This document shows positions 1-6,202 of a stretch of DNA of 8,353 nt, in pieces; within the stretch, counting starts at the first letter, position 1; each line of letters starts with the position of its first letter. The notes under the pieces are model-generated. The model had not been told where the DNA came from and made no database searches. It worked only from the letters and a program-made list of their open reading frames with translations. A program made the position numbers and the translations under genes. Location of the stretch: NCBI GenBank assembly GCA_900770225.1, contig CAAGJU010000355.1, positions 1 to 8,353 on the forward strand. Direction: 5' to 3'. Source of the stretch: Lachnospiraceae bacterium (GTDB lineage Bacteria > Bacillota > Clostridia > Lachnospirales > Lachnospiraceae).

Positions 1-22
1 ACTGTATGCGTGATCGACGCAA

Positions 23-74
23 ACATGTATGAGCATGGAGCGATGCGTAGCATCGCGAGAATGCGAATACATGT
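23..74. repeat. Composite hairpin 1 with GTA loop
   Basis: A long interrupted inverted repeat. The outer stem is ACATGTAT (23-30) with ATACATGT (67-74). A GA/GA internal loop (31-32, 65-66) follows, then a GCAT/ATGC stem (33-36, 61-64), a GGA/GAGA internal loop (37-39, 57-60), and an inner stem GCGATGC/GCATCGC (40-46, 50-56) closed by a GTA triloop (47-49). All paired segments are perfect. The facing GA loops could form sheared G-A pairs if it is transcribed. No T-run follows, so it is not an ordinary terminator. It may be a REP-like palindrome, an insertion-element end, or a structured RNA; its identity is unknown to me. Confidence 0.6.
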
Positions 75-75
75 G

Positions 76-111
76 CCGACTGCGGGAATCGCGTAGCGAT
101 GGAGCAGTCGG
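76..111. repeat. Composite hairpin 2 with GTA loop
   Basis: A second interrupted inverted repeat starts two bases after hairpin 1. The outer stem is CCGACTGC (76-83) with GCAGTCGG (104-111). The internal loop is GGGA (84-87) against GGA (101-103). The inner stem ATCGC/GCGAT (88-92, 96-100) is closed by the same GTA triloop (93-95). The tip GC-GTA-GC and the flanking GGA are shared with hairpin 1 although the stems differ in sequence, which points to conserved architecture rather than simple duplication. No T-run follows. Confidence 0.55.
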
Positions 112-133
112 GCTTAATATATGGTCTTGTAGT

Positions 134-160
134 TTGACAGGATATACCTGTGCGTAATAA
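134..160 (+). promoter_or_regulatory. Candidate promoter of the MATE gene with embedded palindrome
   Basis: A perfect TTGACA (134-139) could be a -35 box. The best -10 is TAATAA (155-160), but the spacing is only 15 bp, so the promoter is weakly supported. An inverted repeat ACAGG-ATATA-CCTGT (137-151) overlaps the -35 box and the spacer, which is where a repressor operator would sit. No regulator gene is in the window to pair with it. Confidence 0.3.
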
Positions 161-222
161 GGTTATATATGGTATGGAAGAAACAAAAATATGAGAATAA
201 GTTTTGGGGAAAGGTATATAAC

Positions 223-1590
223 ATGGAAAAAACTAAAAACGCCCATGAGGTCGATATGCTGCACGGACCGATGGGGACGAAGATTTTTTTCTTCGCCCTT
301 CCGCTCGCACTGGCGAGCATCCTGCAGCAGCTTTTCAACAGTGCCGACCTGGCCGTGGTCGGACGCTTCGCGAGCTCAGAGGCTCTGGCGGCGGTAGGCG
401 CGAACAGCGCGCCCATCAACCTGATCGTGTCGCTGTTCACCGGCCTGTCGCTCGGCGTCAATGTCGTCATCGGGATGCTGATCGGACGGGGACGCCCGGA
501 AAAAATACGTGAGGCCGTCGCCAATCTGTATCTGGTCGGCGTAATCTGCGGCCTGATTCTGTTTCCGACGGGCGAGCTTGTGGCGAGGCCTCTGCTGACC
601 GTCATGGGCACGCCGGACAACGTCATCAATCTGGCACTGCTTTACCTCAGGATATATTTCTTCGCGACACCGTTCATCATGATCTATAACTTCGCTTCCG
701 CGATCCTTCGTGCGAAAGGCGATTCGGCGAGGCCGCTGCTGGCACTCGCTGTATCGGGCGTCATCAATATTTTTCTCAATCTGTTCTTTGTCATCCGCTG
801 CGGGATGACGGTGGACGGCGTGGCGCTCGCAACGGTGATTTCCAATGTGATCAGTGCTGTCATCGTCACGATCTTTCTGATCCGCGAACCGGGGAATTTT
901 CACCTGTCGCTGCGCCATGTAAAACTGAAAAAAGAGTACCTGGAGACGCTTTTTCGCATCGGTATTCCCGCCGGACTGCAGGGAACCGTGTTCTCCCTGT
1001 CCAATGTTGTGATCCAGTCCGCCATCAATTCCTTCGGATCGGCGGCCATCGCCGGCACAACAGCGGGACAGAACTTTGAGTTCATGTGCTACTTTATCGT
1101 CAATGCTTTTTCACAGGCGGCTGTGACCTTCACGGCACAGAACTACGGCGCCGGGCAGTATGACCGCTGCAAGAAAGTCTTTGTACTGTCAATGCTGATC
1201 GGGGAATCCCTGACGTTTGCCCTGTCACTTGTATTCTGGATCTTCCGCGGTACGCTGATCCAGATCTTCACGACGGATCAGGAGGTTATTGCCTACGCCA
1301 TGATCCGCATGATGATCGTTTCCACCTGGGAGATCGGCACCGGGACGTATGAGATCCCGGCGGGCTGTCTGCGCGGTATGGGGATCAGTATGGCACCCAC
1401 GGTTCTCGTCATCTTCGGATCCTGTGTGTTCCGGCTGATCTATGTGTCGACGATCTTTGCGGCGCATCATGATTTCTTTATACTGACGATCGTGTATCCG
1501 ATTTCCTGGGCTATTACCGGGATAGCGGTGGAGATCTATTATTTCATCATGAGAAAGAAGCTGTTTGCCAGAGGGGCAGCTTCATCATGA
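223..1590 (+). CDS. MATE family multidrug/toxin efflux transporter
   Basis: A 455-residue inner-membrane exporter of the MATE family, which expels cationic drugs or toxic metabolites by antiport with Na+ or H+. Length and hydrophobic pattern fit the usual 12 helices in two six-helix halves. Recognisable stretches are GPMGTKIFFFALPLAL (residues 15-30), LQQLFNSADLAVVGRFAS (34-51), the half-repeat motifs RAKGDSARP (163-171) and CLRGMGISMAP (382-392), GIPAGLQG (247-254), FTAQNYGAGQYDR (303-315) and VYPISW (424-429). The start at 223 is chosen because GGGGAAAGG (206-214) lies 8 bases upstream; an in-frame ATG at 169 lacks such a site. The gene stands alone, with its own terminator at 1815. The last residues, MRKKLFARGAASS, come from a tandem repeat that also supplies the stop. 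Substrate and coupling ion cannot be told from sequence. Confidence 0.93.
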   Translation: MEKTKNAHEVDMLHGPMGTKIFFFALPLALASILQQLFNSADLAVVGRFASSEALAAVGANSAPINLIVSLFTGLSLGVNVVIGMLIGRGRPEKIREAVANLYLVGVICGLILFPTGELVARPLLTVMGTPDNVINLALLYLRIYFFATPFIMIYNFASAILRAKGDSARPLLALAVSGVINIFLNLFFVIRCGMTVDGVALATVISNVISAVIVTIFLIREPGNFHLSLRHVKLKKEYLETLFRIGIPAGLQGTVFSLSNVVIQSAINSFGSAAIAGTTAGQNFEFMCYFIVNAFSQAAVTFTAQNYGAGQYDRCKKVFVLSMLIGESLTFALSLVFWIFRGTLIQIFTTDQEVIAYAMIRMMIVSTWEIGTGTYEIPAGCLRGMGISMAPTVLVIFGSCVFRLIYVSTIFAAHHDFFILTIVYPISWAITGIAVEIYYFIMRKKLFARGAASS

Positions 1591-1647
1591 GAAAGAAACT
1601 GTTTGTCTGGGACTGCTTCATTAGGAGAAGTTGTTTACCAGGGCAGC
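1543..1647 (+). repeat. Degenerate tandem repeat across the MATE stop codon
   Basis: Three head-to-tail copies of a unit of about 31-38 bp can be read at 1543-1580, 1581-1616 and 1617-1647. Each begins TTCAT, carries a GAGAAAGAAG-like core followed by CTGTTTG or TTGTTTA, and ends near GGGCAGC or GACTGC. Copy 1 encodes the last residues of the MATE protein. The TGA stop is formed by TCATGA at the start of copy 2. Copy 3 has lost several bases. This looks like replication-slippage duplication followed by drift in non-coding DNA. Confidence 0.65.
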
Positions 1648-1665
1648 GCAGAAAAATGTGACAGG

Positions 1666-1790
1666 TATGAGTATGTGTAGCTTCTGAGTGCACATAGCAT
1701 CTGAGTATGGAGTGTGTGCAAACATCTGAATATGTGTAATTTCTGAGTGTGTTTCTGAGTATGTGTAATTTGTGAGCATGTACAGCTACA
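1666..1790 (+). repeat. TG-rich degenerate repeat
   Basis: Low-complexity sequence, poor in C on the top strand, between the MATE stop and its terminator. The word TATGTGTAATTT occurs exactly at 1731-1742 and 1760-1771, 29 bp apart. Variants of CTGAGTATGTGTAG, CTGAGTATGGAG and CTGAATATGTG recur from 1666 onwards. There is no conserved spacer/repeat arrangement and no coding frame. It is probably slippage-derived 3' untranslated sequence. Confidence 0.5.
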
Positions 1791-1814
1791 AGTGATATGG
1801 TAAGAGTTTATGTG

Positions 1815-1844
1815 GGAGCCGGCGTGTATGCGCCGGCTCCTTTT
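1815..1844 (+). terminator. Rho-independent terminator after the MATE gene
   Basis: A perfect 10-bp GC-rich stem GGAGCCGGCG (1815-1824) with CGCCGGCTCC (1831-1840), a six-base loop TGTATG, and TTTT (1841-1844). It lies 225 bases after the MATE stop, with only repeats between, and insulates the exporter from the pst operon. Confidence 0.85.
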
Positions 1845-1877
1845 GCTGTCTGCGCGGACTGAGGATATCCCCGTTTC

Positions 1878-1932
1878 TTAACATATCATTTTTTAACATA
1901 GCATTTACATACCGGTGCTTTCGGAGTTAACA
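1878..1932 (+). promoter_or_regulatory. PhoP-box cluster upstream of pstS
   Basis: Four hexamers matching the Bacillus-type PhoP half-site TT(A/T/C)ACA: TTAACA at 1878-1883, TTAACA at 1893-1898, TTTACA at 1904-1909 and TTAACA at 1927-1932. The second and third are separated by 5 bp, the classical 11-bp period; the outer ones are spaced more loosely (9 and 17 bp). Their place directly before a pst operon supports phosphate-starvation control by a PhoP/PhoB-type regulator. The regulator gene is not in the window, so the assignment rests on known consensus and context. Confidence 0.65.
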
Positions 1933-1954
1933 CACAAAAAGGCATCATTATCAT
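1927..1954 (+). promoter_or_regulatory. Candidate sigma-A promoter of the pst operon
   Basis: TTAACA (1927-1932) as the -35 box and TATCAT (1949-1954) as the -10 box, separated by 16 bp, each close to consensus. The -35 box coincides with the most downstream PhoP-box hexamer, an arrangement suited to activator-dependent initiation. Transcription would start near 1961, leaving a leader of about 70 bases before pstS. Confidence 0.5.
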
Positions 1955-1980
1955 CGAAGTAAGTGATGTGACCTGAATTT

Positions 1981-2010
1981 TTTGGAAAACAGGTTTCCAA
2001 AGTTCCAAAG
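1981..2010 (+). promoter_or_regulatory. Leader hairpin with TTCCAAAG direct repeat before pstS
   Basis: TTTGGAAA (1981-1988) pairs perfectly with TTTCCAAA (1994-2001) across a five-base loop. The right arm lies in a tandem repeat TTCCAAAG-TTCCAAAG (1995-2010), so the left arm could pair with either copy. It sits a few bases before the pstS ribosome binding site AAGGAGAG (2016-2023). It may affect leader stability or translation; no function is established. Confidence 0.4.
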
Positions 2011-2030
2011 GTAAAAAGGAGAGAACAAAG

Positions 2031-3014
2031 ATGAAATCAAGAAGAGCAGGTTTGGTTCTGGCAGGTATTCTCAGTGCGGCTGTTGTTGCTGCGGGCTGCG
2101 GAAGCTCAAGCACATCAACGACTAACAATACTGACACAGCTTCATCAGCTCAGACGACGGAAGCTGCAGCTACAGAGGCAGCACAGGATACTGCAAGCAG
2201 CGCAGCTGCAGACAGCGCAGCAGCAGACAGTGCAGCAACTGATACCTCAGCTTCTGCTGATGCCAGCGCATCCGGAGATCTGTCCGGTTCTGTCAGCACC
2301 GACGGCTCCACTTCCATGGAGAAGGTAATCGGTGTTCTGAGCGAGCAGTTCCAGAATGATAACCCGGGCGTTACCGTTACCTATAACCCGACAGGATCCA
2401 GCTCCGGTATCACAGCCGCAAAGGAAGGCAGCGCTGACCTCGGTCTTGCCAGCCGTGACCTGAAGGACGATGAGAAGGACGGCCTGACACAGACAACGAT
2501 CGCCATCGATGGTATTGCTATCATCGTTAACCCGGCAAACAGCGTAGCAGATCTCAGCATGGATCAGATCGCACAGATCTACACCGGTCAGATCACCAAC
2601 TGGTCTGATGTCGGCGGCGATGATGCCGACATCGTCTGCATCGGACGTGAGGCTGGTTCCGGTACGAGAGATGGTTTCGAGAGCATCACGGATACCAAGG
2701 ATGCCTGCAAGCTTTCTCAGGAGCTGACTTCCACCGGTGATGTCATCCAGACCGTTGCCAACAACCCGAATGCCATCGGCTATGCTTCCATGGCAGATCT
2801 GAATGATTCCGTGAAGACCCTGACCGTTGACGGCGTAGCGCCGACTGAGGACACCGTTCTCGATGGAACATACAAGATCCAGAGAAACTTCAACGTAATC
2901 ACCAACGATTCCGCAACGCTCAGCCCGCAGGCACAGGCATTCTTCGATTACATCACCAGCGCTGATGCAGCAGACCTGATCTCCAAGGCAGGTGCGGTTC
3001 CGGTTAATAAGTAA
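2031..3014 (+). CDS. pstS: Phosphate ABC transporter substrate-binding lipoprotein PstS
   Basis: A 327-residue extracytoplasmic receptor that binds inorganic phosphate and hands it to PstC/PstA. Residues 1-22 are a lipoprotein signal (MKSRR, then a hydrophobic core) ending in AAG-C23, the cysteine expected to be lipidated. Residues 24-82 form an unusually long low-complexity linker of Ala, Ser, Thr, Asp and Gln. The PBP-like fold then starts at GSVSTDGSTSM (86-96), with phosphate-loop signatures TGSSSGI (121-127), SRD (141-143), IAIDGIAIIVNP (157-168) and GREAGSGTRDGFE (205-217). D160, R206 and S210-T212 fit known ligand-contact positions of the family. AAGGAGAG (2016-2023) fixes the start. 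It is first in the pst operon, behind PhoP boxes, and is the most clearly regulated gene here. Confidence 0.95.
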   Translation: MKSRRAGLVLAGILSAAVVAAGCGSSSTSTTNNTDTASSAQTTEAAATEAAQDTASSAAADSAAADSAATDTSASADASASGDLSGSVSTDGSTSMEKVIGVLSEQFQNDNPGVTVTYNPTGSSSGITAAKEGSADLGLASRDLKDDEKDGLTQTTIAIDGIAIIVNPANSVADLSMDQIAQIYTGQITNWSDVGGDDADIVCIGREAGSGTRDGFESITDTKDACKLSQELTSTGDVIQTVANNPNAIGYASMADLNDSVKTLTVDGVAPTEDTVLDGTYKIQRNFNVITNDSATLSPQAQAFFDYITSADAADLISKAGAVPVNK

Positions 3015-3037
3015 TTCTGACGACGGCTTAATAAAGC

Positions 3038-3081
3038 AGGATCCGGACCGGGGCTTCCGGCAGAGGAAGCCCTTCGATCCT
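3038..3081 (+). promoter_or_regulatory. Intercistronic hairpin after pstS
   Basis: A strong stem GGGCTTCC (3051-3058) with GGAAGCCC (3065-3072) and a six-base loop, inside an outer AGGATC/GATCCT pairing (3038-3043, 3076-3081). No T-run follows, so full termination is unlikely. It lies just after the pstS stop, where a 3'-protecting stem or partial attenuator would give more PstS than PstC/A/B, a pattern known from other pst operons. The role here is inferred. Confidence 0.5.
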
Positions 3082-3196
3082 TGAAAAGTTCTGACGCAGG
3101 ACAACATTTTTTCGCCGCAGGTTTCACGGGACAAGGGATTCCGCTGAAAAGACGGGAAGACGTTCAGAGCGATGCGTCAGACGCTTGAAAAAAGAT

Positions 3197-3225
3197 ATGT
3201 CCTGGAGGATATGACTCCGGGACAT
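3197..3225 (+). promoter_or_regulatory. Second hairpin in the pstS-pstC gap
   Basis: ATGTCCTGGAG (3197-3207) pairs with CTCCGGGACAT (3215-3225) over 11 bp with one G-U pair and a seven-base loop. It is followed only by TTT, so it is at most a weak terminator. It lies about 100 bases before the pstC start in a 309-base gap that has no convincing gene. With the hairpin at 3038-3081 it probably shapes processing or read-through between pstS and pstC. Confidence 0.45.
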
Positions 3226-3323
3226 TTCCATGAAAATTCAAATGCAGCAGCAGACACCGGCAGCAGGAACGCCGGGTTGTCATGACACTGCTGTTCCGCT
3301 CATCAGGTATGGAGAATAAGCAA

Positions 3324-4199
3324 ATGGAAGCTGCAAAACGTTTTTCACATCCCGGCGAAAAAATCATGAGCACGATTTTCTTTGTGTGCGGCATGATCGC
3401 CATCGCTTTTGTACTTGTCATCACGGTGTTCCTGATCGCATCCGGTGTTCCGGCGATCGGTCAGATCGGCATCGTGGATTTCCTTTTCGGAACGGTATGG
3501 AAATCGACAGCTGCCGATCCGAAATTCGGCATTCTGCCGTTCATTCTGACATCCGTTTATGGTACGTTCGGAGCTATTCTGATCGCTGTGCCGATCGGTC
3601 TCCTGTGTGCCATCTATCTCTCGAAATTTGCCGGAAGCAAGGCCGCGGGTCTGATCCGCTCAGCTGTTGAGCTGCTCGCAGGCATTCCTTCCGTTGTCTA
3701 TGGTCTTATTGGCATGATCATCATTGTGCCGCTTGTCCGCGAGGCATTCAACCTGCCCGACGGCGCCAACCTTTTCTCAGCAATCATCGTCCTGTCCGTC
3801 ATGGTTCTTCCGAACGTTATCAGCGTTTCGGAGACGGCGCTCATGGCTGTGCCGAAGGAATATGAGGAAGGCAGCCTGGCGCTGGGTGCGACTTACACAG
3901 AGACCGTTTTCAAGGTATCCGTCCACGCGGCTCGCAGTGGTATCGCATCTGCCGTCGTTCTCGGCGTCGGCCGTGCGATCGGTGAGGCAATGGCCGTTAT
4001 GATGGTAGCCGGCAACGTAGCCAATATGCCCGGACTGTTCACCTCAGTCCGCTTCCTGACGACCGCCATCGCCAGTGAGATGTCCTATTCATCCGGACTT
4101 CAGCGGCAGGCACTCTTCTCCATCGCTCTTGTGCTGTTCGTCTTCATCATGATCATCACACTTCTGCTGAACTTTGTATTTAAGAAGAAGGAGAAATGA
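3324..4199 (+). CDS. pstC: Phosphate ABC transporter permease PstC
   Basis: A 291-residue inner-membrane subunit that, with PstA, forms the phosphate channel. Six hydrophobic segments are visible, the first at about residues 16-39. GTVWKSTAADPKFGILPFILTSVYGT (56-81) and AVELLAGIPSVVYGLIGM (114-131) are characteristic of PstC. The cytoplasmic EAA loop that contacts PstB is EYEEGSLALGATYTETVFKVSV (179-200), followed by GVGRAIGEAMAVMMVAGN (214-231). The start at 3324 is preferred because GGAGA (3311-3315) sits 8 bases upstream. In-frame ATGs at 3282 and 3309 lack good sites and would add residues before the usual N-terminus. It is the second gene of the operon and is separated from pstS by the hairpin-rich gap. 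Confidence 0.93.
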   Translation: MEAAKRFSHPGEKIMSTIFFVCGMIAIAFVLVITVFLIASGVPAIGQIGIVDFLFGTVWKSTAADPKFGILPFILTSVYGTFGAILIAVPIGLLCAIYLSKFAGSKAAGLIRSAVELLAGIPSVVYGLIGMIIIVPLVREAFNLPDGANLFSAIIVLSVMVLPNVISVSETALMAVPKEYEEGSLALGATYTETVFKVSVHAARSGIASAVVLGVGRAIGEAMAVMMVAGNVANMPGLFTSVRFLTTAIASEMSYSSGLQRQALFSIALVLFVFIMIITLLLNFVFKKKEK

Positions 4200-4307
4200 T
4201 CGCACAGAGTTTATTCCCGAAAGGAGAAGATCCGAGGGAAAAATGACTGTGCAGAGGATAACAGATCCGCATGAAACGGACTTGTGCAGACAGGAGAGTT
4301 TACATCT

Positions 4308-5273
4308 ATGGAAAAAGATTCGGAAATACAGGGCGGGAGGCCTCAGGAAATGACAGAGCATGCAGCAGAAAATACGGTCTCGAGACCGGCTGAACATACA
4401 GTGGATTACAGACACATATCGATGTCACGACGCATTAAGGGCGGTGTCATGAGAGGACTGATGACAGCTTCCTTTATCATCATTCTTGCCCTTGTTCTGG
4501 GACTGATCGGATACATCGCATACCGCGGTATCCCGCATGTCACATGGAAACTGCTTTCTACTTCACCCAGTGTTCTGAATGATACGATCGGTATTCTTCC
4601 GAATATCCTGAACACGCTGTACATCGTGCTGATCACGCTGCTCATCGTACTTCCGCTGGGCATCGGCACAGCCGTATATCTGACTGAATACGCAACGAAC
4701 GCAAAGGTCGTTTCAGTCATTGAATTCGCAGTTGAGACGCTGGCAGGTATTCCGTCGATCATCTACGGTCTTGTCGGCATGCTGATTTTTGTACAGGCCA
4801 TGAACATCGGCACCAGTATTCTTGCCGGCGCCCTGACACTCGTGATCATGACACTGCCTACGATCATCAGAACGACACAGGAGAGCCTGAAGACAGTCCC
4901 GAACAGCTATCGTGAGGGCAGCCTCGCACTCGGCAGCGGCAAGTGGCATATGATCCGCACCGTGGTTCTTCCGTCCTCCATCGACGGTATCGTAACCGGC
5001 TGCATTCTTGCCATCGGACGTATCGTCGGAGAGTCGGCCGCATTGCTTTTTACCGCAGGCATGGCGAACAACATCATGGGTCTCGGCGACGCGTTCCTGC
5101 CGAACCACGCAGGTTCCACGCTGACGGTTGCGCTGTACATGTATGCGAAGGAAAGAGGAGAGTTCGATGTGGCATTCGCCATCGCGGCGATCCTGCTGCT
5201 GCTCACGCTGCTGATCAACTTCTCGGCGAAGCTGGTGGCAAAGAGACTGAAAAAGAAAACGGTGGCAAATTAA
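4308..5273 (+). CDS. pstA: Phosphate ABC transporter permease PstA
   Basis: A 321-residue inner-membrane partner of PstC. A hydrophilic N-terminal tail of roughly 45 residues, longer than common PstA tails, precedes the first membrane segment (about 50-72). Family stretches are NDTIGILPNILNTLYIVLIT (91-110), AVETLAGIPSIIYGLVGM (141-158), the EAA loop NSYREGSLALGSGKWHMIRTVVLP (199-222) and IGRIVGESAALLFTAG (236-251). AGGAG (4292-4296) lies 11 bases before the chosen ATG, a little far but the best available. A GTG at 4284 would add eight residues. An internal ATG at 4422 (MSRRIKGG) would give a PstA of more usual length but has no visible ribosome site. It follows pstC by 108 bases. Confidence 0.92.
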   Translation: MEKDSEIQGGRPQEMTEHAAENTVSRPAEHTVDYRHISMSRRIKGGVMRGLMTASFIIILALVLGLIGYIAYRGIPHVTWKLLSTSPSVLNDTIGILPNILNTLYIVLITLLIVLPLGIGTAVYLTEYATNAKVVSVIEFAVETLAGIPSIIYGLVGMLIFVQAMNIGTSILAGALTLVIMTLPTIIRTTQESLKTVPNSYREGSLALGSGKWHMIRTVVLPSSIDGIVTGCILAIGRIVGESAALLFTAGMANNIMGLGDAFLPNHAGSTLTVALYMYAKERGEFDVAFAIAAILLLLTLLINFSAKLVAKRLKKKTVAN

Positions 5274-5385
5274 GACGCCGACTTAAAAATTGCCCTGGTA
5301 AAGCGAAGTGCGCAGTGTAAAGCGGCGCAGAAGCATACAGGTTTTACAGCATAGTTGATCACACGATAAAAGGGGAAACAGTGGT

Positions 5386-6138
5386 ATGGGAAATATTATT
5401 GAAGTCAACAATCTGAATCTGTGGTATGGACAGAAGCAGGCTTTGAAGGATATCAACATTGAAATACCGGAGCATGAGATCACAGCACTGATCGGACCGT
5501 CCGGCTGTGGCAAGTCCACCTTCATGAAGTGCCTGAACCGCATGAACGATCTGGTAAAGGATTGCAGGATCAAGGGCGAGATCAAAATTGACGGCATCGA
5601 TATCTACAAGGACATGGATGTGAACATGCTCCGCAAAAATGTAGGCATGGTTTTCCAGAAAGCCAATCCTTTTCCGATGTCGATCTATGACAACGTTGCC
5701 TACGGCCCGCGTGTTCACGGCATCAAGAACAAACGTGCGCTGGACGAGATCGTGGAAAAATCCCTGAAGGGCGCTGCTCTGTGGGATGAGTGCAAGGACC
5801 GTCTGAAGAGCAACGCACTGGGCATGTCCGGCGGACAGCAGCAGAGACTCTGCATCGCCCGCGCCATTGCGGTTGAGCCCACCATTCTTCTGATGGATGA
5901 GTCGACCTCCGCCCTGGACCCTATCTCCACGGCAAAGATCGAGGAGCTCTGCCTGGAACTCAAGAAGCAGTATACCATCGTCATGGTTACACATAACATG
6001 CAGCAGGCCAACCGTATTTCGGATAAGACGGCATTTTTCCTGCTCGGCGAGCTGATCGAGTTCGGTCCGACAAAGGATATCTTCCTGAAACCGAAGAATC
6101 CGAAGACAGAGGAATACATCACCGGTCGTTTCGGCTGA
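5386..6138 (+). CDS. pstB: Phosphate ABC transporter ATP-binding protein PstB
   Basis: A 250-residue cytoplasmic ATPase that drives phosphate import; full length for the family. Motifs in order are Walker A GPSGCGKST (37-45), the PstB-typical MKCLNRMNDL (47-56), Q-loop FQKANPFPMSIYDNVAYGPR (90-109, Q91), signature MSGGQQQRLCIARA (147-160), Walker B ILLMDE (167-172) with catalytic E172, D-loop SALD (175-178) and H-loop H203. Two mild deviations are M in place of L in the LSGGQ motif and S in place of the common P after the Walker B glutamate; neither should prevent activity. AGGGGA (5371-5376), 9 bases upstream, supports the start. The 112-base gap after pstA holds no other gene. Confidence 0.96.
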   Translation: MGNIIEVNNLNLWYGQKQALKDINIEIPEHEITALIGPSGCGKSTFMKCLNRMNDLVKDCRIKGEIKIDGIDIYKDMDVNMLRKNVGMVFQKANPFPMSIYDNVAYGPRVHGIKNKRALDEIVEKSLKGAALWDECKDRLKSNALGMSGGQQQRLCIARAIAVEPTILLMDESTSALDPISTAKIEELCLELKKQYTIVMVTHNMQQANRISDKTAFFLLGELIEFGPTKDIFLKPKNPKTEEYITGRFG

Positions 6139-6202
6139 TACCTGTGTCTCCGTGGGATCCGCTGCCGGCAATGGCATACTGAGTGCGATAGAGAGGGAAA
6201 AT

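Noticed and set aside
76..113. Terminator of an upstream gene
   Set aside because: The stem is interrupted by an internal loop and no T-run follows on either strand.
169..222. Earlier ATG for the MATE gene
   Set aside because: No ribosome binding site precedes it, whereas 223 has GGGGAAAGG at ideal spacing and gives the usual family N-terminus.
1666..1790. Possible CRISPR array
   Set aside because: Repeats are imperfect, very short and unevenly spaced, with no distinct spacers and no cas genes nearby.
2831..2843. CGGCGTAGCGCCG palindrome resembling the GTA-loop hairpins
   Set aside because: It is within the pstS coding sequence (DGVAP) and is explained by codons; there is no flanking stem.
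2247..3134. Antisense open frame (295 codons) opposite pstS
   Set aside because: Mirror of the pstS coding pattern, Cys-rich and Gly-rich without motifs; no ribosome site or promoter context.
3211..3285. 24-codon upstream frame whose TGA overlaps an in-frame pstC ATG (ATGA at 3282)
   Set aside because: Its GGAGG is only two bases from the ATG and lies in a stem, and pstC is better started at 3324 with a proper ribosome site.
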